64,000 bases of DNA from Jiella soli (GCF_020615385.1 NZ_JAJAVB010000025.1:395296-459295); one strand, 5' to 3'; numbered from the stretch's first letter, positions 43,830 to 57,658 are shown. Numbers and translations: made by a program. The notes: a model not told the origin generated them from the sequence alone.

Positions 43830-45866
43830 ATGGCAGAAACCGCCGAAGCCCCGCGCAAGAGCAAGAAGGCCGGCCGCAGCAAGGATCCGCAAGCCGAGGC
43901 CAAGCTCATGGCGCTTGCCGGGAACCGGGTGGCGATCGAAGGCGTCTCGCCGGAGATCGACGGCGGCCGTTTCGCGGTCAAGCGGCTGGAAGGCGAGCCG
44001 CTGACGGTCTCTGCCGACATCTTCTGCGATGGCCACGACAAGATCGCTGCGGCGGTGGTCTTCGGCGCGGAGGGATCGGAGGATTGGTCCGAGGAGCCGC
44101 TGACCTTCGTCGAGAACGACCGCTGGACCGCGACGATCAGCTTCGACCGGCCAGGGCCTTACCGCTTCTCCATCATCGCCTGGCGCGACCTCTACGCGAC
44201 GTGGCGGGACGAGGCGACGAAGAAGCTCGACGCCGACAAGCTGACGGACCTCGAACTCACCGAGGCGCGCGAACTCGTCGCGAAGGCGCAAGATTCCGGC
44301 CGCGGGTCGAAGGCCGAGCAGAAGGCGCTGGGCAAGCTGCTGGAGAAGCTGGAGAAGCTCGCGGGCAAGGGCGACCAGGGCGGGCAGTACCAGCTGATGC
44401 AGTCGCCGGAGACGATCGCGCTGCTCAAGGCGGCTGGCCACCGCACCAATCTGTCGCGCTATCCCGGCAACATTCCGGTGTGGGTCGACCGGGAGGCGGC
44501 CGGCTTCTCCGCATGGTACGAGATCTTCCCCCGCTCGCAGTCCGGCGACGCGAGCCGGCACGGCACTTTCGACGACGTCGTCAAGCGCCTGCCCGACATC
44601 CGCGAGATGGGCTTCGACGTCCTCTACTTCCCGCCGATCCATCCGATCGGCAGGACCAACCGGAAGGGGAAGAACAACACGCTGACGCCGAGCGCCACCG
44701 ATCCCGGCAGCCCCTATGCGATCGGGTCCAAGGAAGGCGGGCACGACGCGCTGCATCCCGAGCTCGGCTCGTTCGAGGACTTCTCCCGGATGGTGAAGGC
44801 GGCGAAGGAGCACGGTCTGGAGATCGCCATCGATTTCGCCATCCAGTGCTCGCCCGACCATCCCTGGATCAAGGAGCATCCCGAATGGTTCGACTGGCGG
44901 CCGGACGGAACGATCAAGTTCGCCGAGAACCCGCCGAAGAAGTACGAGGACATCGTCAATGTCCACTTCTATCGCGGCGCGCTGCCCTCGATCTGGTATG
45001 CGCTGCGCGACATCGTCCTGTTCTGGCTCGACAAGGGCGTCCGGATCTTCCGCGTCGACAACCCGCACACCAAGCCTTTCCCGTTCTGGGAGTGGATGAT
45101 CGCCGAAGTGCGCAAGGTGGATCCTGGCGCGATCTTCCTCGCAGAGGCGTTCACCCGGCCGAAGGTGATGAAGCGTCTCGCCAAGGTCGGCTACAACCAG
45201 TCCTATTCCTACTTCACCTGGCGGAATGAGAAGTGGGAACTGACGGAATATCTGACCGAGCTGACGCAGACCGAATGCGCCGAGCACATGCGGCCGAACT
45301 TCTTCGTCAACACGCCCGATATCAATCCGGTCTATCTCCAGACTTCCGGCCGCCCCGGCTTCCAGACGCGGCTGGCGCTGGCTGCGACCATGGCCGGCAA
45401 TTACGGCGTCTATTCCGGCTTCGAGCTGTGCGAATATCAGCCGGTGCCCGGCAAGGAGGAGTACCTAAACTCCGAGAAGTACGAGATCCGCGCCTTCGAC
45501 TGGAAGGCTCCGGGCAATATTCGGGACGACATCGCCTTCTTCAACCGGCTGCGGCAGAAAGAGCCGGCGATGCGGGATTTCCGCAATCTCCAGTTCTACA
45601 ATTTCTGGAACGACCACGTTCTTTATTACGGCAAGCGGACCGAGGATCTTTCCTCGTTTCTCCTGTTCATCGTCTCGCTTGACCCGCACGCCTCGCAAGG
45701 GGGGCATTTCGAAGTGCCGCTCTGGGAGTTCGGCCTTCCCGATAATGCCTCGGTCCACGCGGAAGACCTTGTCACCGGCAACGAGTTCGCCTGGACCGGC
45801 AAGATGCAGCACTGGTGGCTGAACCCGCAGGATCGTCCATACGCTGTCTTCAAGATCACGCGCTAA
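43830..45866 (+). CDS. glgE: Alpha-1,4-glucan:maltose-1-phosphate maltosyltransferase
   Basis: 678-residue GH13_3 enzyme that extends alpha-glucan with maltosyl units from maltose-1-phosphate. A charged N-terminal leader (KSKKAGRSKDPQ) precedes the domain N/S region and a helical insert. The catalytic barrel has the nucleophile Asp in FRVDNPHTKP and the acid/base Glu in FLAEAFTRP. IHPIGRTNRKGKNN is a GlgE hallmark. The ATG at 43830 has a GGAGAAGG site, and the frame extending back to 43221 is antisense-independent read-through. First gene of glgE-treS/mak-glgB; 25 bases separate it from treS. Confidence 0.95.
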   Translation: MAETAEAPRKSKKAGRSKDPQAEAKLMALAGNRVAIEGVSPEIDGGRFAVKRLEGEPLTVSADIFCDGHDKIAAAVVFGAEGSEDWSEEPLTFVENDRWTATISFDRPGPYRFSIIAWRDLYATWRDEATKKLDADKLTDLELTEARELVAKAQDSGRGSKAEQKALGKLLEKLEKLAGKGDQGGQYQLMQSPETIALLKAAGHRTNLSRYPGNIPVWVDREAAGFSAWYEIFPRSQSGDASRHGTFDDVVKRLPDIREMGFDVLYFPPIHPIGRTNRKGKNNTLTPSATDPGSPYAIGSKEGGHDALHPELGSFEDFSRMVKAAKEHGLEIAIDFAIQCSPDHPWIKEHPEWFDWRPDGTIKFAENPPKKYEDIVNVHFYRGALPSIWYALRDIVLFWLDKGVRIFRVDNPHTKPFPFWEWMIAEVRKVDPGAIFLAEAFTRPKVMKRLAKVGYNQSYSYFTWRNEKWELTEYLTELTQTECAEHMRPNFFVNTPDINPVYLQTSGRPGFQTRLALAATMAGNYGVYSGFELCEYQPVPGKEEYLNSEKYEIRAFDWKAPGNIRDDIAFFNRLRQKEPAMRDFRNLQFYNFWNDHVLYYGKRTEDLSSFLLFIVSLDPHASQGGHFEVPLWEFGLPDNASVHAEDLVTGNEFAWTGKMQHWWLNPQDRPYAVFKITR

Positions 45867-45891
45867 CCCGAGCCCGAAAGCCCGATATCTT

Positions 45892-49217
<3,326 letters not shown>

Positions 49218-49221
<4 letters not shown>

Positions 49222-51446
49222 ACATCAACACAGACACCGGCGCTGGAGGCGCCGCCATCGATCATCGTCCGGACGAGCGCCAGGCCTATGAGTTCGAACG
49301 GGGCGTCCATGGCGATCCCTTTTCCGTGCTCGGCCCGCACTTCACCGACGGTGGCGCGATCGTGCGGGTCTACCGGCCGGGGGCTCACTCGGCCCGGGTG
49401 GTCGACGCCAAGGGCAAGGAGCTCGCCGTCCTCGAAGCCTTCGGACCCGAGGGCTTCTTCTCCGGCTTCGTGCCGGGGCTCGACCAGTCCTCGGCCTATC
49501 ACCTTCGCTACAGCCATGGCGGCGGCGAGGAATGGCAGGAAGAGGACACCTATCGCTTCGGCGAGATCCTCGGGGAGCAGGACGTCCATCTCCTCTCCGA
49601 AGGCAATCACTACCGTCTCTACGAAAAGCTCGGCGCGCATCCGCGCGAGATGGGCGGGGTGTCGGGCGTCGCCTTTGCGGTCTGGGCGCCCAATGCCCGC
49701 CGCGTCTCGGTCGTCGGCCATTTCAATTCCTGGGATGGACGGCGTAACGTCATGCGCCGGCGCCACGAATGCGGCGTGTGGGAGCTCTTCGTGCCGAATG
49801 TCGGCCGGGGAGAGGTCTACAAGTTCGAGCTGGTCGGCCCGGACGGCAATGTGCAGCCCCTGAAGGCCGATCCCGTCGGCTTCTATCAGGAGCAGGCGCC
49901 GTCCACAGCCTCGATCGTCGATGGCCTGATCGAGCACGAATGGAAGGATGCGGAATTCCAGTCCCATGACGCCGAGTGGCAGAACCGCGAGAAGCCGATC
50001 TCGATCTACGAGGTTCATCTCGGCTCATGGCGCCGCGGCGAAAACAACAGCTTTCTCGACTATGACGCGATCGCCCGCGACCTCGTCCCCTATGTGAAGG
50101 ACATGGGCTTCACCCATGTCGAGCTGCTGCCGGTCTCTGAGCATCCGTTCTACGGCTCGTGGGGCTACCAGCCGATCGGCATGTTCGCGCCGACCTCGCG
50201 CTATGGCTCGCCCGAGGCGTTCGCCCGGCTCGTCGACGCGCTGCATCAGGAGGGGATCGGCGTCCTGCTCGACTGGGTCCCGGGCCACTTCCCGACCGAT
50301 GTCCACGGCCTCGGCCGCTTCGACGGCACGTCGATCTACGAGCACCCGGATCCCCGGCGCGGCTTCCATCGTGACTGGAACACACTGATCTACGACTACG
50401 GGCGCTACGAGGTGAAGAACTACCTCGTCGCAAACGGCATGTACTGGCTCGACCAGTTCCACATCGACGGTCTCCGCGTCGACGCCGTCGCCTCGATGCT
50501 TTACCTCGACTACTCGCGCAACACGGGAGAGTGGGAGCCCAACGTCCATGGCGGCCGCGAGAACCTCGAGGCCATGGCCTTCCTGAAGGACACCAACGAG
50601 CGCGTCGGCGAGTACTTCCCGAAGGCGACAACGCATGCCGAGGAATCGACTGCCTTCCCCGACGTATCGCGCCCCACCTATGCCGGCGGCCTCGGCTTTC
50701 ACTTCAAGTGGAACATGGGCTGGATGCACGACACTCTGCACTACATGCAGGAAGACCCGGTCAACCGGCGCTATCACCACCACCACATGACCTTCGGTAT
50801 GGTCTATGCCTATTCCGAGAACTTCGTCCTGCCGCTCTCCCATGACGAGGTGGTCTACGGAAAGGGCTCGCTGATCGGCAAGATGCCAGGCGACCAGTGG
50901 CAGAAGTTCGCAAATCTCAGAGCCTATTTCGGCTTCATGTGGACGCATCCCGGCAAGAAGCTGATCTTCATGGGTGGCGAGTTCGCCCAGTATGCGGAGT
51001 GGAACCACGACCAGTCGCTCGACTGGCATCTCCTGGAGAATGCCGAGAACAAGGGCATGCAGCGCCTGGTTCGCGATCTGAACACCATGTATCGCGAGAT
51101 CCCGGCGCTGCATCAGCTGGATTGCGATCCAGCCGGCTTCGAGTGGATCGACACGGCCAATGTCGAGCAGAGCGTGATCGCCTACCTGCGCAAGGATCGC
51201 GACGGCAAGTCGGTGCTGATCGTCTCGAACTTCACCCCGGTTCCGCGCCACGAGTACGAGGTCGGCGTGCCCTCCGGCGGTCAGTGGACCGAGCGACTGA
51301 ACACTGACTCCGAAATCTATGGCGGCTCCAATGTCGGCAATATGGGTGGCAAGGAAGCCGAGGAGCATTCGGTGAACGGTCGGCCCTATTCGATCTCGCT
51401 GACCCTGCCGCCGCTCGCGACGATCGTGCTCGTCCACGAGGGATAA
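49218..51446 (+). CDS. glgB: 1,4-alpha-glucan branching enzyme
   Basis: 742-residue GH13_9 enzyme that introduces alpha-1,6 branches. It has the extra N-terminal domain seen in long GlgB ([16 protein letters not shown]), a CBM48 ([23 protein letters not shown]), the barrel with nucleophile Asp in [16 protein letters not shown] and acid/base Glu in HAEESTAFP, and the C-terminal all-beta domain. The ATG at 49218 overlaps the treS-mak stop; a start at 49158 lies inside that gene and is rejected. Completes the GlgE route from trehalose to branched glucan. Confidence 0.95.
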
Positions 51447-51528
51447 GGAGCCGCCTGTTCCTGCGCATATGCGTCCTGCGGAGGGCCGCAGCGATCTCGA
51501 CGATCGGTGTGGCCGCCCGGGGGGCAGC

Positions 51529-52680
51529 CTATGCCGGATAAGCGATCTGGACCCGGTTTCGCCCGGATCGCTTGGCGCCGTACAGCGCTGCGTCCGCGAC
51601 TGACAGCGACTCCCGCAGCCCTCTCGGACTGCGGATTTCGCTTATCCCGATGCTTACGGTGGCGTCGGCAGTCTTACCCCGGAAGATCCGGGCGCGTTCG
51701 GCGAAGTCCCGGCGGATCGCATCCGCGGCAAGAGCCGCATCCGCCGCGCTGCGGTCAGGCAGGCAGACCGCGAACTCTTCGCCGCCGAGGCGGCAGAAGA
51801 TGTCCGCCGGGCCGAGCTTCAGCCGGACGGTCTTGCAGAAGAGGCGCAGGATCTCGTCGCCATAGGCATGGCCGAACGTGTCGTTGATGCGCTTGAAGTG
51901 ATCGAGGTCGAGGACGGCGATGCTGCTGGGACTTTGTTCCGGCTGCCTGTCCGAAAGTGCAAGGGTCACGTTTTGCTCGAAGGCCCGCCGGTTGCCGATG
52001 CCGGTAAGGAAGTCGGTTTCCGCCAATTGCCGAAGGTCGCTCTCCGCGCGTTCGCGTGCCACCGCAATCAGCAGAAAGGCGATCGCGACGACGATGATGG
52101 CGGCTTCGAAAATGGCAAGGGTGAAGGCGAAGCCGGTCATCTGGTGATCGTCCAGCACGGCGCCCGGCACCGGCAGCAGCGCCACCCGCAGCGAATAGAG
52201 AAAGCCGTGCAGGGCGAAGACGCCCGCAAGGACACGGATGAAGAACGTCCGTTCGACGCCAGTGAGGAGAAGCCGGGCTCCGATGAAGGAATAGCTCGCC
52301 ACGATTGCCGACTGCACGGCGATCCGGGCTTCGATCGCAGCGAAATACGGGCAGAAGAGCCAGAAGGCGAGCCAGACCAGCGGCGCGACAAGCGCAAGGA
52401 GGACGGGGTCTCTCCCCCTGGTAAACCGTGCAACGCCGCAGATGATGAAGCTGAAGCCGGCGCTCAGGAAGAGATTGCTTCCGCCGATCGCCAGCCAGTC
52501 GAGACCCGGCAGCAGGCGCAGCGGCGCCGTCCCGGCGCCCACCCCGATGCACAGGAATCCGATCGTCCACCACGCCATCGGCGCCCGGTCGAGCTTGCGT
52601 GTTTCCGCCAGGACCGCCAGAGCGGCGACGAACGCGATACCCGAAAGGACAAAGAAGATTGTGGCGACGTCGACCTTCAT
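51529..52680 (-). CDS. Membrane diguanylate cyclase (tandem paralogue 1, no I-site)
   Basis: 383 residues: about six to seven N-terminal membrane helices (residues 1-205) that may sense a membrane signal, then a GGDEF domain with an active RLGGEEF signature. The inhibitory-site Arg-x-x-Asp five residues before GGEEF is Gly-Pro-Ala-Asp here, so feedback inhibition by c-di-GMP through the I-site is not expected. ATG at 52680 with an AGAAGG site. It lies 80 bases downstream of a paralogue with the same layout, consistent with tandem duplication. Makes c-di-GMP from GTP. Confidence 0.88.
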   Translation of the reverse strand: MKVDVATIFFVLSGIAFVAALAVLAETRKLDRAPMAWWTIGFLCIGVGAGTAPLRLLPGLDWLAIGGSNLFLSAGFSFIICGVARFTRGRDPVLLALVAPLVWLAFWLFCPYFAAIEARIAVQSAIVASYSFIGARLLLTGVERTFFIRVLAGVFALHGFLYSLRVALLPVPGAVLDDHQMTGFAFTLAIFEAAIIVVAIAFLLIAVARERAESDLRQLAETDFLTGIGNRRAFEQNVTLALSDRQPEQSPSSIAVLDLDHFKRINDTFGHAYGDEILRLFCKTVRLKLGPADIFCRLGGEEFAVCLPDRSAADAALAADAIRRDFAERARIFRGKTADATVSIGISEIRSPRGLRESLSVADAALYGAKRSGRNRVQIAYPA

Positions 52681-52760
52681 GACCTTCTTCGACCCAGATG
52701 CAAAATGCACCCGGGCCTACATCGCAAAGATAGAAGAAGTCTTACGAGGCTAGGCCCGCG

Positions 52761-53957
52761 TCAGCGGGCCGGCTGGGAGAACAGGGAGAAGGGATCCGCC
52801 TGTTCGGCCGCTGGGTCGGCCGTGACGACCTTGTTGCGGCCGCCGGCCTTGGCCCGGTAGAGGGCGGCGTCGGCCAGAGCGAGCAGCGCCTCCAGACTGT
52901 CGCCGTGGCCGGTGGAGGCGACGCCGATGCTCACGGTCGCGCCGACTGCCCGTCCGTCGACCGTCTCCGCCGCGCGTGCGAAGTCGCGGCGGATGACATT
53001 GGCGACCGCCGCAGCCTGGTTGTGCGTCTTCTCCGGCAGGAGAATCGCGAATTCCTCGCCCCCGAGCCGGCCGAAGAGGTCGTTTTCGCGAAGATGCCGC
53101 GAAACGACCGCGGCGAAAAGGCGCAGGACCTCGTCGCCAAAGGAATGGCCGTGGTCGTCGTTGAGGCGCTTGAAGTCGTCGAGATCGAGGACGAGCAGCG
53201 CGTGCTCCCGGTTCGGCCTGCCGGCGCCAAGCGTCAGGGTCATGCGGGACTTGATCGAGAAGGCGCGCCGATTGTCGATCCCCGTCAGATAGTCCGTCTC
53301 GGCGAGGCGTTTCAGCGAATTCTCGCGCCGTTCCCGGCCCGCCGACAGGAGGAGGTAACCGATCAGCACGGAGGCGAGCACCCCTTCGAACATGACCGAC
53401 GTGTAGGCGAAGCCCGTCATCATGCGAATGTCGAGGACGGCGCCGTCGACGCCGGCCAAGACGGCCCGGAGCGTGAAGAGAACGGCCCTGAGGGCGAACA
53501 GCCAGCCTAGCGTGCGCACGACGGGTGAAGGCCGGGCGGTCAAAAGGAAGAGCACCGCAGCGGCCAGCGAATAGGCGGCAACGATCAGGGACAGGAACGC
53601 CACGCGCAGGCTCATGTCGTCGAACTGTGGCGCGAAAATCCAGAAGGCGACCCAGGCAATGCTCCCGCCCGGCCACCAGGCGATCAGCCGAGAACGACCG
53701 GTGAACACCGCGACGCCGGCGAAGAGGGCTCCATAGCCGCCGGCCATCAGGATGTTGCTGATACCGATCGCCAGGACGTCGAGGCCGAACTGGCGGAGCG
53801 GCGTCAGCGTGCTCCCGACGGCGATGGCCAGGAACGCCGAACTCCACCACGCCAGCGCCTTTTCGCGCCCCTTGCACCATTCCGCCAGCAGAGCACCTGC
53901 GGCAATAGCGCAGGTCCCCGCCAGAAGCAGGACCATGGTGGTGACGTCGAAATGCAT
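52761..53957 (-). CDS. Membrane diguanylate cyclase (tandem paralogue 2, I-site intact)
   Basis: 398-residue paralogue of the previous gene: similar multi-helix N-terminal membrane region (both share the A-W-W ... TPLR segment and a D-x-x-M-TGFA-(F/Y)-T stretch), then GGDEF with RLGGEEF and a complete Arg-Glu-Asn-Asp I-site before it, so it should be product-inhibited. A short hydrophilic tail ends in PFSLFSQPAR. A CGTTTC-N12-GAAACG dyad lies upstream at 54022-54045 in the gap to the next gene and could be part of its promoter. Confidence 0.88.
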   Translation of the reverse strand: MHFDVTTMVLLLAGTCAIAAGALLAEWCKGREKALAWWSSAFLAIAVGSTLTPLRQFGLDVLAIGISNILMAGGYGALFAGVAVFTGRSRLIAWWPGGSIAWVAFWIFAPQFDDMSLRVAFLSLIVAAYSLAAAVLFLLTARPSPVVRTLGWLFALRAVLFTLRAVLAGVDGAVLDIRMMTGFAYTSVMFEGVLASVLIGYLLLSAGRERRENSLKRLAETDYLTGIDNRRAFSIKSRMTLTLGAGRPNREHALLVLDLDDFKRLNDDHGHSFGDEVLRLFAAVVSRHLRENDLFGRLGGEEFAILLPEKTHNQAAAVANVIRRDFARAAETVDGRAVGATVSIGVASTGHGDSLEALLALADAALYRAKAGGRNKVVTADPAAEQADPFSLFSQPAR

Positions 53958-54053
53958 GACTCCCCGCCAGCGAGAGGCATCGATGCCGCAACGCTAAGGA
54001 GCAAAGGTCTAGAAAATGTTACGTTTCGTCCGCTCTGTTGAAACGCATTCAAG

Positions 54054-54965
54054 TCATTGCGGACGAGCGGGCCGGTCTTCGGCGGCCGGCGCCGCCGGCA
54101 GCGGAACGACGTCGACCGAATGGAACGTCTTCTGCGTGCCGGCCGTGACGAAGACGCCCGCGACCGGCGCCACGTCGTCATAATCGCGGCCGACCGCGAC
54201 GCTCACATGATCGTCGGCGGCGACGACGCCGTTGGTGGGGTCGAATCCGACCCAGCCGCAGTCGGGCCCGAGCCAGGCGGTCACCCAGGCATGCATGGCG
54301 TCGGCTCCCTCCAAGCGCGGCCGGCCGGGCGGCGGATCGGTGCGCAGGAAGCCGCTGACATAGCCGGCGGGGATGCCGTTCGCCCTGAGGCCGGCGATCA
54401 TCACATGGGAGAAGTCCTGGCAGACGCCGCGCCGGCTGTCGAAGGCCTCGGCGACGGTGGTGCCGACGCCGGTCGAGCCGGGAACGTAGGCGAAGTCGGC
54501 CTTGATGCGGTCCGCAAGGGCGAGGATGCCGGCTCCGACCGAAGCGTCCGCGAGAATCTCGCCGGCATAGGCCGAGAGAGCCGCCAGGGGGGCGGCCCGG
54601 CGGCTCGCTGCGAGGAAATGGATCGGCGAGGCGCCGTCGCTCTCGCGGGAAAGGAAGGCGAGGTCGGCCAGCGTGCACCGCGTCGGCGTGTCGGCGAGAT
54701 CGATCGACCGGCGCGCCAGCGCCACCCGTGCCCGCATCTCCACCTTTAGCGCCGTGTGCGGCCGGTGATAGGCGATCGCGTCGACAGGGTTGCCGAAGAA
54801 GTCGGTCTCGGCATGGTGCTCGTCCGGCCGCGGCGTAACCGTGAGCACGGTCCGCTCGACGCTCTGGCCGGGCTCCTCGCGTGGGCGGACCCTCAGGACA
54901 TGGCGGGCATCGGCGGCCGCGGATGGGTATTCGTAGCCGATCTTCAGCGTGAGGTCGTAGATCAT
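54054..54965 (-). CDS. Transglutaminase-like protein (COG1305 type) of the ATP-grasp/alpha-E cluster
   Basis: 303 residues. An N-terminal bacterial transglutaminase-like domain (YDLTLKIGYEYPSAAADARHVLRVRPR) precedes the papain-like core with the full triad: Cys in RRGVCQDFSH, His in DAMHAWVTAW and Asp in VGFDPTNG. There is no signal peptide. Such proteins accompany circularly permuted ATP-grasp/alpha-E proteins and are predicted to act as peptidases or amide-forming enzymes on the same product; no reaction has been proven to my knowledge. ATG at 54965 overlaps the upstream gene stop by four bases, so the two are co-translated. Confidence 0.88.
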   Translation of the reverse strand: MIYDLTLKIGYEYPSAAADARHVLRVRPREEPGQSVERTVLTVTPRPDEHHAETDFFGNPVDAIAYHRPHTALKVEMRARVALARRSIDLADTPTRCTLADLAFLSRESDGASPIHFLAASRRAAPLAALSAYAGEILADASVGAGILALADRIKADFAYVPGSTGVGTTVAEAFDSRRGVCQDFSHVMIAGLRANGIPAGYVSGFLRTDPPPGRPRLEGADAMHAWVTAWLGPDCGWVGFDPTNGVVAADDHVSVAVGRDYDDVAPVAGVFVTAGTQKTFHSVDVVPLPAAPAAEDRPARPQ

Positions 54966-57370
54966 TCTGGATATTGGTCCGGCCGTTCGGCCTTCGGGCT
55001 CGACAGGAGGTAGCGCCGGGTCAGAAGGTCGGAAATCGCCCCGAGATCGTCGGCGATGCGGGTGAGGAAGGCTGCGGAGATCTCGTCGGCGTCCGCCGTC
55101 TGCAGCCGGACTCTCAGCCGCGCCAGCCGCCGGAAGACCATGTCCGGCGTCTCCCCGGTCGTCATTCCCGGCAGGGCCGAGAGCGCCTCGAAGAGCGCGT
55201 TCACCTGGAAGGCGACCGAGCGCGGGTTCAGGGGGTCGAGGATGGTGAGGTCGATCACCGTCTCGCTCGACAGGTCGACGGAATAGCGCCGGCGATAGGT
55301 GACGCTGCTGTCGGAGAAGACCAGAAGCGCCTCCAGCGCACCCTCCGGCGGTTCGTCCGCGACGAGCGAGGATGCAATCGTCGCCGACATCCGCGCCCGT
55401 TCGAGACTGCGGCCGCATTGCATGAAGCGCCAGCCGGTGAACTGGTACATGTTCTCCTGCACGAGGCCGGCGAAGCCGGACAGATGCGTCAGGATCTGGC
55501 TGGTGAGGCCGACCAGATCGTCTTCGCCATCGGCGATGGCCTCCATGATCAGGCCGACGATGTCGGTCAGCGTGCGCCAGCCGTCCGGCGAGAAGCGGTC
55601 GCGGATGCGGGACGCCGTGTCCGCCGCCTGGCGGGCGAGGGCGAGGAGCCCGCGCGCGGCTTCGCCGGATGGTGCGTCGACGCCGAGACCCGCCAGCAGC
55701 GCGGCGGTCCGCGCTTCCAGCTCGCCCGCCTTGCCGCCTTCGCCGGTGCGGGCGCCATAGAGCCTCAAGAGCCGGGTCGCGACCTCGCAGCGCTCCGTGT
55801 AGCGTCCGAGCCAATAGAGATTGTCCGCGGCGCGGGCCGGCAGGGCGCCCGGCAAGCGACGCGAGAAGCGCCTCTGGCCCGAGCCGAGGAGCGTGACCGG
55901 CCGCGAGGGGCTGTCGGACGGGATCCATACGTCGATCGAGCCGCCGCCGCGCTGCATGGAGATGACGCGCGCATCGCGGGAATCTGCGACCCGTGCAAAT
56001 CCCCCCGGCATGACGTGCCACCCCTCCTCGTCGCGGGCGAGGAAGACGCGCAGCGTGACCGGACGAGGCTCGAGCCCTCCGCCGGAAAACACCGGCGCCG
56101 TCGAGAGCGCCGCGATCTCCTGGCCGACGATGGCGAGGCCCTGTTGTCGCAGCCGGGCTTCGAGCGCCGTCCGCGACAGCGACGCGATCCCGTCCGCCGC
56201 ATTGCTTGGTGCTGCCGCGCCGGCCGGGAAGGCGGCCGAGAACTGCAGCCGCTCGCGATGATCGAGAACGTATGCCCGCGCCTTCTCCTGGCCGCACCAC
56301 CAGGTGGCGATGGTCGGCAGCGAAAGCTCGGTGCCGAGCATCGCTTTCGCCATCGCCGACTGGAAGCCGAGCAGCGCAGGCGCTTCCAGAATGCCCGAGC
56401 CGAGCGCGTTGACCATTGTGAGGGCGCCGGAGCGGATCGCCCGCAACAGGCCGGGCGTGCCGATCCGAGAGCCGCCGAAGAGCTCCAGCGGGTCGGCGAA
56501 ATCGGCGTCGAGCCGGCGCCAGAGGACCCGGATCGGCCGGAAGCCGTCGACCGTGCGCACTTCGGCGCGATCGCCGTGGACGACCAGGTCCCCGCCCTCG
56601 AGCAGGAGGAGGCCGAGATAGCGCGCGAGATAGGCGTGCTCGTAATAGGTCTCGTTGTGCGGCCCCGGCGTCAAGAGCCCGATCCTTGAGATGTCGGGCC
56701 CCGCGACGGCGTAGAGCGCCTCGCGGAAGCGGCGGAAGAACGGCGCCAGGCGCTCGACGTTCATGTCGCGGCTGATATCGGGGAAGGCCTTGGAGGTCGC
56801 GACCCGGTTCTCCAGCGCGAAGCCGGCGCCGGAGGGGGCCTGCGTGCGATCGCCGAGCACCCACCAGCGCCCGTCCGGCCCTCTGCCGAGGTCGATGGCG
56901 ATGAAGCGGATCAGCGGCTCGCCCGACAGGCCCTGATCGGCCAGCGGCCGCAGGAATTCGGGGTTCTGCCCGAGGAGGGCGCCGGGAACGACGCCATCGC
57001 GGATGAGCCGCCTCTCGCCGTAGAAGTCGGCGAGGACGCGCTCGAGGAAGTCCGCCCGCTGAACCAGGCCGGCGGTGAGGGACGCCCATTCGGACGGGTC
57101 GACGATCAGCGGCGGATGGCCGAGCGGCCATTCGTGACGCTCCTCGCCGCCCTCCGCCGATCCGTAGACCTGATGGAAGACGCCGGCTTCCGAGAGATAT
57201 TGCCGGGCCGAGGCGAAGCGGGCCTCACGCTCGCCGCGGGTGAGCCTCGAGAGCGTCGAGAGAAGCGGCGCGTAGTGCGGCCGGATCGCGCCGCTGGTGG
57301 CGAGCATCTCGTCGCGACCGCCTGCGGCGAGCCTGGCGTAGTGGCTGAACTGGGCGGGATCGAAGGGCAC
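54962..57370 (-). CDS. Circularly permuted type-2 ATP-grasp / alpha-E domain fusion
   Basis: 802 residues. About residues 1-475 are a circularly permuted ATP-grasp domain (COG2308 type; conserved HNETYYEHAYLAR, NALGSGILEAPALLGF and the basic, acidic strands around RPVTLRVFLAR). About residues 500-800 are an alpha-E domain (COG2307 type; ARAADNLYWLGRYTERCE start, QCGRSLERARM). In many genomes these are separate adjacent genes; here they are one chain. The ATP-grasp part is predicted to ligate an amino group to a carboxylate using ATP. Substrate and product are unknown. It heads the operon with the transglutaminase-like gene. Confidence 0.88.
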   Translation of the reverse strand: MPFDPAQFSHYARLAAGGRDEMLATSGAIRPHYAPLLSTLSRLTRGEREARFASARQYLSEAGVFHQVYGSAEGGEERHEWPLGHPPLIVDPSEWASLTAGLVQRADFLERVLADFYGERRLIRDGVVPGALLGQNPEFLRPLADQGLSGEPLIRFIAIDLGRGPDGRWWVLGDRTQAPSGAGFALENRVATSKAFPDISRDMNVERLAPFFRRFREALYAVAGPDISRIGLLTPGPHNETYYEHAYLARYLGLLLLEGGDLVVHGDRAEVRTVDGFRPIRVLWRRLDADFADPLELFGGSRIGTPGLLRAIRSGALTMVNALGSGILEAPALLGFQSAMAKAMLGTELSLPTIATWWCGQEKARAYVLDHRERLQFSAAFPAGAAAPSNAADGIASLSRTALEARLRQQGLAIVGQEIAALSTAPVFSGGGLEPRPVTLRVFLARDEEGWHVMPGGFARVADSRDARVISMQRGGGSIDVWIPSDSPSRPVTLLGSGQRRFSRRLPGALPARAADNLYWLGRYTERCEVATRLLRLYGARTGEGGKAGELEARTAALLAGLGVDAPSGEAARGLLALARQAADTASRIRDRFSPDGWRTLTDIVGLIMEAIADGEDDLVGLTSQILTHLSGFAGLVQENMYQFTGWRFMQCGRSLERARMSATIASSLVADEPPEGALEALLVFSDSSVTYRRRYSVDLSSETVIDLTILDPLNPRSVAFQVNALFEALSALPGMTTGETPDMVFRRLARLRVRLQTADADEISAAFLTRIADDLGAISDLLTRRYLLSSPKAERPDQYPE

Positions 57371-57658
57371 TGATGATGGCGGCTCGCTGGGCGTTTCACC
57401 ACCCTATAGCATCGCCGGGCAGGCATGGGGAAAGCGGGTGATTTGAGGAAGTGCTCTTCCCAAGACCTCCTTTAGTGATGCCGTTTGATCGACTTCGGGT
57501 GCAGGCGCTCTCTGAGGTCGGATGACGCCAGGAATCAGGCGACCGCCCCGACGGAAACGGTGACCATTTCTCTTCCGGACAAACGTCTTGCAAAAGAAGT
57601 TTTTGATGGCAGATTGTAACTCAAGATAGGAATCCGACCGTATATCTACCTGTCGTAC
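57371..57658. other. AT-richer gap between the two halves of the ATP-grasp/transglutaminase cluster
   Basis: 288 bases, visibly lower in GC than its surroundings (especially 57585-57660). It contains the promoter side of the ATP-grasp gene and the broken front of the PPC-domain fragment. No other feature recognised. Confidence 0.5.
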
